A DNA stretch of 64,000 bases from the NCBI GenBank assembly GCA_947174635.1, contig CAMWJS010000001.1, positions 1 through 64,000 of the forward strand. The letters run 5' to 3'. Positions 8,878 to 17,829 of this stretch are shown here, piece by piece (position 1 is the first letter of the stretch; every line of letters begins with the position of its first letter). A program made the position numbers and the translations under genes. The notes below the pieces were generated by a model, which did not search any database, was not told the DNA's origin, and was given only the letters and a program-made list of their open reading frames with translations. This DNA comes from an uncultured Muribaculaceae bacterium (lineage in GTDB: Bacteria > Bacteroidota > Bacteroidia > Bacteroidales > Muribaculaceae).

Positions 8878-11800
8878 TTAATGCTTGCGGTAATCATCGC
8901 AGCGACGGTGAACGTCATGGCCCAGAACCGGACAGTCACCGGCGTTGTCCTGGATGCCGCGACAGACGAGCCCCTGATGGGAGCTTCAGTTTTGCCTGTG
9001 GGAGGCACCAACGGCGTTGCCACAGACCTTGACGGCAAGTTCACGCTGTCAATTCCCGCTACGGTAAAAGAGGTAACCGTATCGTACATAGGTTATACGG
9101 CCGTAACGGTCCCCGTCCAGGCCGACATGACCGTCAGACTGCAACCCTCCTCGACCCTCCTTGACCAGGTCGTAGTAACCGGCTACGGCTCCGGCAAGAA
9201 ACTCGGCTCGGTTGTCGGTTCGGTTTCGGTAATCGGCGACGATGCTCTTGAAAACATCACTACTCCTTCGTTTGTCGATGCTCTCCAGGGTCAGGTGCCG
9301 GGTCTTACAGTATTCTCATCATCAGGTGACCCCTCATCAACAGAAAATGATATCCGTATCCGCGGTGTCAACTCTATTTATTCGAGCAACACCCCTCTGT
9401 TTATCCTTGATGGCGCTCCCATCACTGAAACTGTGTTCACCACGCTCAACCCCAACGATATCGAGAACATCACCGTATTAAAGGATGCCGCTTCTGTAGC
9501 CATCTACGGTTCGCGTGCGGCCAACGGTGTGATTGTCATCACTTCGAAGAAGGGTAAATTCGGCGAGCAGGCAAAGGTGTCGATCCGTGCAAAATACGGT
9601 TGGTCACAGATGACTCCCGACAAGGTTGATATGATGAACTCGCAGCAATATAAGCAGTATCGTTCGCTCATCGGCCAACCCATCACCAATCCCGAAGCTC
9701 TTTACGCTATTGACGAACTCGGCATCAGCACTGACTGGCGCGACGAGATTTTCGACTCGTCAGCACCGACATATTCACTTGAGGCAGCAGTGCAGGGCGG
9801 TTCGGAAAGCAGCTCTTACTATCTGTCGGTCAACCACCTCGACCAGGAAGGTATCATTGATCAGTCAGGCATGCGCCGCGAGACTCTCCGTTTCTCTCTC
9901 GACTCTAAGGTCAACAATTGGTTCAGAGTCGGACTTCAGACCAACCTCGGTTATACCAAATATGAAACTAACAACGAATCTGGCTCGGTTTACTCGAGCA
10001 ATGGCGGCATCTATCCGACCAACCCGATGGTTTTCGCCCGCAAGGCACTTCCTTACGATTCGCCATACTACTGGGTACGCAACGAGAACGGCGGAGTCGA
10101 CTGGCTCGGAAAATCCGAATATCTCCACTTCACGGCCATGCCTACTCCGGGCTATATCAATGACGGCCGCAGCGTGCACCGTACCCGCGTAACCGCCAAC
10201 GCCAACCTTTTTGAGCAGATAACCCCGATCAAGGGTCTTACAATCCGCGCCCAGCAGGCTGTCGACGCCTACGACCAGCGCGTCCACAACTACGGTTTTG
10301 CCAAAGAGACTCTCTACACTCCGATGGGCGACGTCTATTCCGGCCAGGTAAAGCCCGGAGAGCTCGAACTCGGCTACCATCAGGAGTCATTCGGCCGCTA
10401 TTATCAGTTTACCTATACAAACACTGCTGAATATAAATTCAACATCGCCAGCCTGCACAACTTCTCAGTGCTCGCAGGCGAGGAGTCAATCATCTCGAAG
10501 AGCCACAGCTTCGGTGTGTTTGTCGATGGATTTTCTGATAACCGTCAGTTTCTGCTGCAACAGGGCACATCCTTATCGATCATCTCCGACCTCACCGAGT
10601 CAATCGGCGAATTGGCAATGAACTCTTTCTTCTTCAATCTCTCTTACGATTTCGACAACCGCTATTTTCTTGACTTCAATCTCCGTCGCGACGGCAGCTC
10701 ACGTTTCGCACCCGGTCACCGGTGGGGCACATTCTTCTCTATCGGCGGCATGTGGGACGCAAAGGCTGAAAAATTCCTCAGTGACTACACCTGGCTTGAT
10801 GCAGCCAAGCTTCGCATAAGCTACGGCACAACAGGTAACTCGTCGTTTGCCAACTACGGCTACTTCGGTCTACTCGATGCAGGCGCCCTCTACAACGGCA
10901 CCTCAAGCATTACAATCACACAGGCCGCCAATCCTGACCTCTCATGGGAGACCGTACGTGCTTTCGACCTTGGAATTGCCGCAGGATTTCTCAACCGCTT
11001 CAACGTAGATGTCGACTTCTATGTAAAAAACACCCACGACATGCTCATGCAGATACCTTACTCTTACACCACGGGGCTGTCGGCCGGCTGGGGTAACGTA
11101 GGCTCTATGCGCAACACCGGTGTCGACTTCGACCTCAGAGCCGATGTCATCAAGTCGAAAGACTGGTATTGGGGACTCCGCGCCAACTTCAATTATAACA
11201 AGAATGAAATCACTGAGCTCTTCGACGGCCTTGACGAACTTCCCAACTCACGAGCGATGATCAACTACAAGAAGGGGCATCCGGCAGCGGAGTTCTACAC
11301 CGTACGCTATGCAGGCGTCGACCCGCGCGACGGTAAGCAGATGTGGTATACCAAGGAAGGCAACCTCACCAAAACCTTCAACGAGGAGCGTGACGCCGTA
11401 CTCGTGGGCAAATCACCATACTCACCCTGGACCGGCGGTTTCGGCACTGACCTTCGCTGGAAGAACATCTCTCTGCACGCCGACTTCACCTGGGCTGCCG
11501 AAAAATACATGATCAACAACGACCTGTATTTTATTACCAACAATGCCAACGCGACTACCTATAACCAGCGCGTGGAGATGCTAAATGTCTGGACCACACC
11601 CGGCCAGATCACCGACATCCCTGCCGTAGGCGAGGAGCTCCAGTTTGACTCACGCTGGATAGAGGACGCTTCATACGTACGTCTGAAGAACCTCACTCTC
11701 CAGTACAATCTGCCGCAGCAGTGGCTCCGCGCCGCTCGTCTGTCAAACGTAGCGCTCCACTTTACAGGCCGCAACCTGCTCACATTCACCGATTTCACCG

Positions 11801-11889
11801 GTTATGACCCCGAACCCGAGTCAAATCTCGTAAAATTCTACTATCCCAATACCCGTCAGTATGAGTTCGGTATTGAAGTAACATTCTAA
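8863..11889 (+). CDS. SusC/RagA-family TonB-dependent outer-membrane transporter (right copy)
   Basis: 1008 residues, collinear with the left SusC. Signal peptide (1-20, ending VMAQ), carboxypeptidase-regulatory-like domain, LDQVVVTGYGSGKK TonB-box region, plug signature NPNDIENITVLKDAASVAIY, and a beta-barrel ending IEVTF. Long stretches match the left copy (for example the plug and the PNTRQYEFG end), while the barrel loops differ, as expected for different ligands. No promoter is visible between site C and the gene in this orientation, so it is predicted OFF until the upstream segment inverts. First gene of the right operon. Confidence 0.95.
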   Translation: MKKLFLMLAVIIAATVNVMAQNRTVTGVVLDAATDEPLMGASVLPVGGTNGVATDLDGKFTLSIPATVKEVTVSYIGYTAVTVPVQADMTVRLQPSSTLLDQVVVTGYGSGKKLGSVVGSVSVIGDDALENITTPSFVDALQGQVPGLTVFSSSGDPSSTENDIRIRGVNSIYSSNTPLFILDGAPITETVFTTLNPNDIENITVLKDAASVAIYGSRAANGVIVITSKKGKFGEQAKVSIRAKYGWSQMTPDKVDMMNSQQYKQYRSLIGQPITNPEALYAIDELGISTDWRDEIFDSSAPTYSLEAAVQGGSESSSYYLSVNHLDQEGIIDQSGMRRETLRFSLDSKVNNWFRVGLQTNLGYTKYETNNESGSVYSSNGGIYPTNPMVFARKALPYDSPYYWVRNENGGVDWLGKSEYLHFTAMPTPGYINDGRSVHRTRVTANANLFEQITPIKGLTIRAQQAVDAYDQRVHNYGFAKETLYTPMGDVYSGQVKPGELELGYHQESFGRYYQFTYTNTAEYKFNIASLHNFSVLAGEESIISKSHSFGVFVDGFSDNRQFLLQQGTSLSIISDLTESIGELAMNSFFFNLSYDFDNRYFLDFNLRRDGSSRFAPGHRWGTFFSIGGMWDAKAEKFLSDYTWLDAAKLRISYGTTGNSSFANYGYFGLLDAGALYNGTSSITITQAANPDLSWETVRAFDLGIAAGFLNRFNVDVDFYVKNTHDMLMQIPYSYTTGLSAGWGNVGSMRNTGVDFDLRADVIKSKDWYWGLRANFNYNKNEITELFDGLDELPNSRAMINYKKGHPAAEFYTVRYAGVDPRDGKQMWYTKEGNLTKTFNEERDAVLVGKSPYSPWTGGFGTDLRWKNISLHADFTWAAEKYMINNDLYFITNNANATTYNQRVEMLNVWTTPGQITDIPAVGEELQFDSRWIEDASYVRLKNLTLQYNLPQQWLRAARLSNVALHFTGRNLLTFTDFTGYDPEPESNLVKFYYPNTRQYEFGIEVTF

Positions 11890-11910
11890 ATTTAACGAAG
11901 CATAACAACA

Positions 11911-13440
11911 ATGAAAAAAATATTTCTGTCACTTCTGGTAGCGGCAGCCGCGCTCACTTCATGCGACATGGATCTGCGTCCCATCGGTTCGCTCGACGAC
12001 CAGACCGCAATCCAGTCACCAAATGACGCAGCACGCTTCCGCGCAGGTCTCTACGCTTCATTGCGTGGCTTCACCACCAGCGGATTTTTCACCAACCCTG
12101 AGATACAGATGGACATGTTCCAGGGTACGGTTATCAACGGCAACCGCGGCGGCAGTTTCGCCAATGGCTCAATACTGTCAAGCAACGGCGACATCACCAA
12201 CTACTGGGCGTCGATGTACAGTGTTATCAACGACGCCAACTTCCTTATCACCACAGTAACTCCGCTTCTTGAGAGAGCAAAGGAGAACAACGAGGCCGAA
12301 CAAGTAGCCGACTACGAGCGCTTTCTCGCTGAAGCCCATTTCGTACGCGCATGGTGCTATGGCGAGATGTTTGACCGCTGGTGTCAGGTCTACAGTGCCG
12401 ACAAGGCTGACCAACCCGCGCTTGGTCTTCCACTTGTGAGCGAATATTATCCCACTGCCGATCGTTCGCACTATCCCGGCCGCTCGACAATGAATGAAAC
12501 TCTTGAATTTATCAACGCGGATCTCGACGCAGCTCTCACCGGACTTCTCGCATACGAGAGCGCTGCCGGCGACACTCCCTCGCCGATGGCTGCATACGCC
12601 AACTCAAACACCGTAAAGGCATTTCAGGCCCGCATGGCGCTCTGGATCGGAGATAACGCCACTGCTATTGCAAAAGCAAATGAAGTGATCAATTCGGGAG
12701 CGTACGCTCTCGCTGACGTCGACCGTTACAATGCGATGTGGCTCAACGACAACAGTGACGAAATCATATTCATGCCATTGATGCAGACTCCTAACGAACT
12801 GTCAAACTCTATCGGCAGCTGCTGGCTCTCGGTATATAGCGACCGTGCCGACTACATCCCCAGCTATGAGGCTCTTATGATGTATGATGACGAAGACTGC
12901 CGTATTGAGTCATATTTTGACATTCGTCGCCTCAGCGTCGAAGGTCAGACCGTGGCATGCAATGCATTCTACAAATTCCCCGGCAACCCTGCCCTTCAGA
13001 ATCCCCCCGGAACTGTCAACCTGATGAACCGTCCCAAGGCATTCCGTCTGTCAGAGCTTTATCTTATCCTTGCAGAGGCAGCAGCCAACAACAACGATGC
13101 CACAACAGCCAATGCCGCACTCAACACGCTCCGCTCAAACCGTATTGAAAATTACGTTGAAGCCAGCTATTCGGGTCAGAACCTCATCAACGAAATCCGC
13201 GCCGAACGCACCAAAGAGCTTATCGGCGAAGGCTTCCGCATGAGCGACCTCCGCCGCTGGAACCAGGGTTTCTCTCGTGACTACTCTCATCCTGAGAACC
13301 CCGCCATCGAGGATATTCTCGTGCCGACAGGCGCTCTGGTAGTCTACCAGCCCGGCGACTACCGCTACACCTGGCCTATACCCTCTGCCGAAATCTCAGT
13401 CAACCCGCAGCTTAAAGGACAGCAGAATCCCGGTTACTAA
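11911..13440 (+). CDS. SusD/RagB-family substrate-binding lipoprotein (right copy)
   Basis: 509 residues with a lipoprotein signal, Cys18 in LTSC followed by DMD, as in the left copy. SusD signatures: AEAHFVRAWCYGEMFDRW in the N-terminal half, FRLSELYLILAEAA, and RAERTKELIGEGFRMSDLRRW, with the ending PSAEISVNPQLKGQQNPGY. It starts 21 nt after susC, so the two should be co-transcribed and form one outer-membrane complex. The ligand is unknown; the downstream protease suggests peptides. Confidence 0.93.
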   Translation: MKKIFLSLLVAAAALTSCDMDLRPIGSLDDQTAIQSPNDAARFRAGLYASLRGFTTSGFFTNPEIQMDMFQGTVINGNRGGSFANGSILSSNGDITNYWASMYSVINDANFLITTVTPLLERAKENNEAEQVADYERFLAEAHFVRAWCYGEMFDRWCQVYSADKADQPALGLPLVSEYYPTADRSHYPGRSTMNETLEFINADLDAALTGLLAYESAAGDTPSPMAAYANSNTVKAFQARMALWIGDNATAIAKANEVINSGAYALADVDRYNAMWLNDNSDEIIFMPLMQTPNELSNSIGSCWLSVYSDRADYIPSYEALMMYDDEDCRIESYFDIRRLSVEGQTVACNAFYKFPGNPALQNPPGTVNLMNRPKAFRLSELYLILAEAAANNNDATTANAALNTLRSNRIENYVEASYSGQNLINEIRAERTKELIGEGFRMSDLRRWNQGFSRDYSHPENPAIEDILVPTGALVVYQPGDYRYTWPIPSAEISVNPQLKGQQNPGY

Positions 13441-13460
13441 TCATTAAACTTCGACTAACA

Positions 13461-14354
13461 ATGAAATTAACTAAAATATTCGCAATAGCTCTGGCTGCTC
13501 TAACAATGACAGCCTGCTCCGACGATGATGAAACCATCGGATGGAACAGCAATGCCGACGTCACAGTGGAAATGGGACAAGCTACCGTCTCGGTCAAGGA
13601 AGGCCGTGGCATGGTCAATGTGCCTATCACCGTCACCGGCGAAGCCAACGGCAACATCATGGTTACTGTAGCCTGTGAGGAGACCGGACTGACCCCCGCA
13701 CAGGAGGATGTCCACTACTATGTCACCGACAAGACTATAATCATCTCTCCCGAAAACACTACAGCAAGCATCGAACTCAACGTGATTGACGCCGATGAAG
13801 ACATCAACGAGGCACGCACATTCGATATCCGCATCGTTGATGTGACCGCCTGCAAAGTCGGCACGCTCGACTACACTTCAGTCACCATCCGTGACAACGA
13901 CGGCGACTACTACGACAAGATGTCAGGCCGCTGGAATGTCAACTACATCGACTACGACGGCAACGCTGCGACCGCTCAAGTAGTGCTCTCAGCTGCCGAC
14001 GAAGACGAAGCCGGATATAACGAGTATTACATCATGACCGGTCTGATGACATACTGCTCTATCCAGGTTGACTACTTCTTTGATCAGAGCACTATGACAG
14101 GCCGCTTCGAGATACCTTACGGACAGAATGTAGCCACTGTCAGCTTCACCGGTTACGGAGCACTTCCTGTTTACCTGATGGGCCTTTCAGGCAATTACAT
14201 CATTGACGAAGGCTCGGCAGTAGGTAACTGGAGCGCAGACCTGACCACCGTCGAATTCCCCGAAGAACCCGAAATCGGCTATATGCCCTACGCGGCATCA
14301 ACCGGCCGATTCCTGCTCTGGGATTCGCAGCAGATACTCAGCTTCACCCGCTGA
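13461..14354 (+). CDS. Calx-beta-like surface lipoprotein (right copy)
   Basis: 297 residues. Signal peptide and Cys19 in MTAC followed by SDDDE, as in the left paralogue. The first half has the Calx-beta pattern (VTVEMGQATVSVKEG ... SVTIRDNDGDYY). The second half is a strand-rich unassigned domain ending LLWDSQQILSFTR. It follows susD by 20 nt. It probably sits on the cell surface with the SusC/SusD complex and helps bind substrate, inferred from position only. Confidence 0.78.
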   Translation: MKLTKIFAIALAALTMTACSDDDETIGWNSNADVTVEMGQATVSVKEGRGMVNVPITVTGEANGNIMVTVACEETGLTPAQEDVHYYVTDKTIIISPENTTASIELNVIDADEDINEARTFDIRIVDVTACKVGTLDYTSVTIRDNDGDYYDKMSGRWNVNYIDYDGNAATAQVVLSAADEDEAGYNEYYIMTGLMTYCSIQVDYFFDQSTMTGRFEIPYGQNVATVSFTGYGALPVYLMGLSGNYIIDEGSAVGNWSADLTTVEFPEEPEIGYMPYAASTGRFLLWDSQQILSFTR

Positions 14355-14377
14355 TAGCTGCCGTCAGTCCTTGATAT

Positions 14378-14414
14378 AAAGGTGCGTTTCCCCTCAGCGG
14401 GGAAGCGCATCTTT
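14378..14414 (+). terminator. Long hairpin between lipoprotein and protease genes (right operon)
   Basis: A 16-bp stem with two G-U pairs (14378-14393 with 14399-14414) and a 5-nt loop, 24 nt after the lipoprotein stop. The following sequence is only mildly U-rich, so it may act as a partial terminator or as a 3'-end stabiliser. It mirrors the hairpin at 2595-2623 in the left operon. Confidence 0.5.
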
Positions 14415-14515
14415 ACCTATCTTAGACCCATAGCCTTTACAGCCGGCTCTCGCCGGGTCTCACGCAAGGCTATCTTGAAATAAATCAAAGTAAAACCGAA
14501 ATTAAAAACGATTTC

Positions 14516-16783
14516 ATGAAGAGATATATTCCTGTTGTGCTGCTCGCCGGCTCGGCAATAGCCTCGGTGGCACAAAACAAACTCGACCTTCCGGCACGCG
14601 AATACATGGAGCGTTACCAGGCCCGCGTGCAGCAGGCATCAGGCGACGTGTCAGTAAAAGCAGTCCGCGCAGCCGAGGCAGAGACTGTGGCCGCAATAGT
14701 GACCGTAGAGTCAGTCTCTGACCTTGACAGACTCGCAGCGATGGGTTACGACATCGACTATACGCTTTCCGACATGGCGATGATGGCACTGCCCCTGGCC
14801 GACGTCGACAGCCTCGTCGCCCAGCCTTGGGTTCGTCAGGTGTCATTCGGCGCCGAAGCGACACCGCTGCTTGACAAGGCTCGCAGCATCACGAATGTCG
14901 ATGCAGTGCAGCAAGGCATCGCCGAAGGACTCGAACAGCCTTACACCGGATCCGGAGTTGTTGTTTCACTCTATGACACCGGCCTTGACCCCAATCACAT
15001 AAACTTTCTCAACGACGACGGCACCACCCGAGTGAAAGGCATCACCACCGTCACCGGCACTGCCGGCGTGCAGCAATATTACGAAAGCGCACGGCAGATA
15101 GCATCTTTCACAACCGAAAATGCCGCGGAAACCCACGGCACACACGTGCTCGGCATAGCGGCCGGCAGCTACAAAGGCACTGCGTCATACGCAGGCACCA
15201 CCGGCAGCATGCCCTACTACGGAGTCGCAACAGATGCCGATATCGTGGTAGGTTGCGGCAGCCTCTACAACACCTGCATACTCAAAGGCGTAAAATATGC
15301 AGTCGACAAATCAAAGGAACTCGGGAAGCCCGCTGTTATAAACCTGTCGCTCGGCTCGACAACAGGAAGTCATGACGGACTCAGCTCATTCGGACGCCAG
15401 CTTAACGAGATGGGCAAAGACGCTATCATAGTTGTTGCAGCCGGCAACGACGGCGACATTCCCATGGGTCTCACAAAACAATTCAGCGAAGGAGATACCC
15501 AGCTCAAGACATTCCCCGCACCCTATAACATCTCGACAGGCGCAATCAACTACACCTCGCCCAATTACAACGGAACAATAGAGATATACGGATCAGACAG
15601 CCGCCCGTTTAAATGCTCTATTGTCATCTACTCCCGCAAGGGGCTCTCCTACGAAATCACCGACCAATATACCATAGAGTCATCGACAGCAGGCAAACGC
15701 ACATACATCGGAGGCAGCTCCACCGGCTCGCAGTATGTCAAGCTCACCAACTTCGATGCAGCCAGCTCGGCCACAAGCTATATGGACATAGCCTCAAACA
15801 TCGACACCTACAGCAACAGGTATTCCGTCATCATCAACCACACACTTGACATGCGCGTAGAGTCGACACGCTCATATATCGGCATAATCATCGAAGGCGA
15901 GCCTGGACAGCGTGTCAACATGTATGCCAACTGCACCAACCAGGCATCTACGGGGGTCTACTCGACATTTATCGACCGCTATATAGATGGATGGACGGCT
16001 GGCTCGCCAGACGGCTCTATCAACGACATGGCGTGCGGCGACAACATCATAGCAATCGGCTCGTTTAACACCCGCAAAAGCTGGCCGCTCATCACCGGCA
16101 CTGTGCGACGTTATACCGGATCGGGCTACGACGAGGGGAAAATAAGCGGGTTTTCTTCATACGGCACTATGCGTGACGGCTCAACACTTCCTGACGTTGC
16201 GGCTCCCGGCTGCGGCATTATTTCATCTGTGAGCGGCTATTACAGCAAACTTAATGAATCGGCTATCTGCGGCATGGAGCAGACCGGAGCACGCAAATAT
16301 CACTGGGATAACATGCAGGGAACATCAATGGCAGCTCCCTTCGCGGCCGGAGTCTTTGCATTGTGGCTCGAGGCTGACCCTACACTTACCATCGCCGACA
16401 TCAAGGATATCGTGAAAGCCACAGCCGTACGCGACTCCTACGTGACATCTGACGGCGTTCACGCCCACTGGGGCGCAGGTAAGCTCGACGCGCTTGCAGG
16501 AATAAAGAAGGTGCTCGACGACAAAGCAAGCGTCGGTACTATTTTTGCCGATGACGAGCGCAATTTTATACTTACGCCCGTCGACGGCGGATACAATGTG
16601 TATGTCGCCGGCGAGTCGCAGCTCACAGTAACCATCTATGACGCTGCCGGCCGCTCGGTTTCCGCGACTTCGTCCGACGGCAACAGCGTCGACGTAGACA
16701 CTTCGTCGCTCCGCCAGGGCGTCTACATCCTCTCTGCAAAGGGAAACACACAACTCCATAACGCCAAGATTGCCGTGAAATAA
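14516..16783 (+). CDS. Secreted S8 (subtilisin) serine protease (right copy)
   Basis: 755 residues. Signal peptide (1-20), an inhibitor-I9-like prodomain (about 55-115), and a subtilisin domain with Asp154 (SLYDTGLDPNH), His207 (ETHGTHVLG), AAGNDGD for the oxyanion hole, and Ser604 (GTSMAAPF). The last 90 residues, from KKVLDDKASVG onward, are nearly the same as in the left protease and include the sorting-domain-like end GVYIL...AKIAVK; the rest diverges more. It lies 161 nt after the lipoprotein gene, beyond a hairpin. Presumed to supply peptides to the SusC/SusD complex; inferred from operon context. Confidence 0.9.
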   Translation: MKRYIPVVLLAGSAIASVAQNKLDLPAREYMERYQARVQQASGDVSVKAVRAAEAETVAAIVTVESVSDLDRLAAMGYDIDYTLSDMAMMALPLADVDSLVAQPWVRQVSFGAEATPLLDKARSITNVDAVQQGIAEGLEQPYTGSGVVVSLYDTGLDPNHINFLNDDGTTRVKGITTVTGTAGVQQYYESARQIASFTTENAAETHGTHVLGIAAGSYKGTASYAGTTGSMPYYGVATDADIVVGCGSLYNTCILKGVKYAVDKSKELGKPAVINLSLGSTTGSHDGLSSFGRQLNEMGKDAIIVVAAGNDGDIPMGLTKQFSEGDTQLKTFPAPYNISTGAINYTSPNYNGTIEIYGSDSRPFKCSIVIYSRKGLSYEITDQYTIESSTAGKRTYIGGSSTGSQYVKLTNFDAASSATSYMDIASNIDTYSNRYSVIINHTLDMRVESTRSYIGIIIEGEPGQRVNMYANCTNQASTGVYSTFIDRYIDGWTAGSPDGSINDMACGDNIIAIGSFNTRKSWPLITGTVRRYTGSGYDEGKISGFSSYGTMRDGSTLPDVAAPGCGIISSVSGYYSKLNESAICGMEQTGARKYHWDNMQGTSMAAPFAAGVFALWLEADPTLTIADIKDIVKATAVRDSYVTSDGVHAHWGAGKLDALAGIKKVLDDKASVGTIFADDERNFILTPVDGGYNVYVAGESQLTVTIYDAAGRSVSATSSDGNSVDVDTSSLRQGVYILSAKGNTQLHNAKIAVK

Positions 16784-16896
16784 TCTGCGGCTGGCCGACG
16801 GAAAATAGCACAATAGCATTGTCAATAGGGCAGATTCTTTTATCGTGTTCCTTTTTGAGCTGTTGTGCTATTTTTCTGTTTTCTGCAAATATTTCG

Positions 16897-16904
16897 TATC
16901 TTTG
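16897..16904 (+). promoter_or_regulatory. -7 promoter element TATCTTTG
   Basis: Matches TAnnTTTG and is placed 17 nt before the ATG at 16922, giving a very short leader. I see no convincing upstream TTG at normal spacing. Its position argues for the downstream start at 16922 over the longer reading frame. Confidence 0.5.
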
Positions 16905-16921
16905 CGGTAAAATGTAGAAAA

Positions 16922-17806
16922 ATGGAAAATCAGGATATAAGCCAGGATAAGAAAGAACCGGCAAAGCGCGTGGTGCTCGATATGGATGATATCAGGAAAG
17001 CATCGCCGTGGCTCGGCCGTCACCCCGGACTTGTGCGCAGGCTGTTTAAATTCCTGTCGTTCGACAAGGTGAACGACTTGCATGAGCACAATATCGACAA
17101 CCCCGGCGGTGGCCCCGGATTTGTGCGCGGCATGCTCGAGGAGCTTGACATAAAGCTACGCATCGACAACGAGGAGGTGCTTGACAATCTGCCTGAAGGG
17201 GCGTTTATCACTGTCAGCAACCATCATTTCGGCGCTCTCGACGGCATCATACTTATTGATATAGTGGCCTCGCGCCGTCCCAAATACAAAGTGATGGTGA
17301 ACATGGTGCTGAACCATATATCCGGCATGCGGCCCAATTTTATCGCTGTCGACCCGATGGCTTCTGACGACCCGAAGAAAAAAGCGGTGTCGATGAAGGG
17401 CATCAAGGAGGTTATAAGGCAGGTGAGGGCAGGAGAGCCGGTAGGCTTCTTCCCCGCAGGCGCTGTAGCCAAAATCAACTGGCGCGGACGTCTCAGGGAC
17501 CGCGAGTGGCAGCCCAATATCATACGCCTTATCGAGCAGCTGAAAGTGCCTGTAGTGCCTATATTTTTCCATGGAAGCCAGAGCTGGTGGTTCAATTTCC
17601 TCGGCATCACATTCTGGCAGTTGCGCACGCTGAGGCATCCGGCCGAGGTGTTCCGCAAGCGTCACAAGACGTTCCACATCACAGTAGGCAATCCGATTTC
17701 TGTCGAGGAGCAGATGAAGCACATGGGTTCGCAGCAGGAGTTCGGAGAGTTTCTGCGTGGCGAGACTTACAGATTGCGTGAGATCGGACGTAAAAACAAC
17801 AAGTAA
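16922..17806 (+). CDS. PlsC-like lysophospholipid acyltransferase / putative hemolysin family
   Basis: 294 residues from the ATG at 16922; an in-frame upstream extension to 16865 would overlap the promoter and is unlikely. It carries the acyltransferase motif I as SNHHFGALDG (His and Asp present) and a downstream FFPAGAVAK block, the layout of 1-acylglycerol-3-phosphate acyltransferases. Bacteroidetes proteins of this type include the O-acyltransferase of glycine/ornithine lipid synthesis, but the usual N-acyltransferase partner is not adjacent, so the substrate is open. First gene of an operon with the sigma-54 regulator, lptE, a TPR-like gene and secG. Confidence 0.75.
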   Translation: MENQDISQDKKEPAKRVVLDMDDIRKASPWLGRHPGLVRRLFKFLSFDKVNDLHEHNIDNPGGGPGFVRGMLEELDIKLRIDNEEVLDNLPEGAFITVSNHHFGALDGIILIDIVASRRPKYKVMVNMVLNHISGMRPNFIAVDPMASDDPKKKAVSMKGIKEVIRQVRAGEPVGFFPAGAVAKINWRGRLRDREWQPNIIRLIEQLKVPVVPIFFHGSQSWWFNFLGITFWQLRTLRHPAEVFRKRHKTFHITVGNPISVEEQMKHMGSQQEFGEFLRGETYRLREIGRKNNK

Positions 17807-17829
17807 TCACAACAACGGTAAAATAAGAA

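Noticed and set aside
16784..16845. Possible terminator after the right protease (AATCTGC ... GCAGATT)
   Set aside because: Arms are short, more than 40 nt apart and not followed by a convincing T run.
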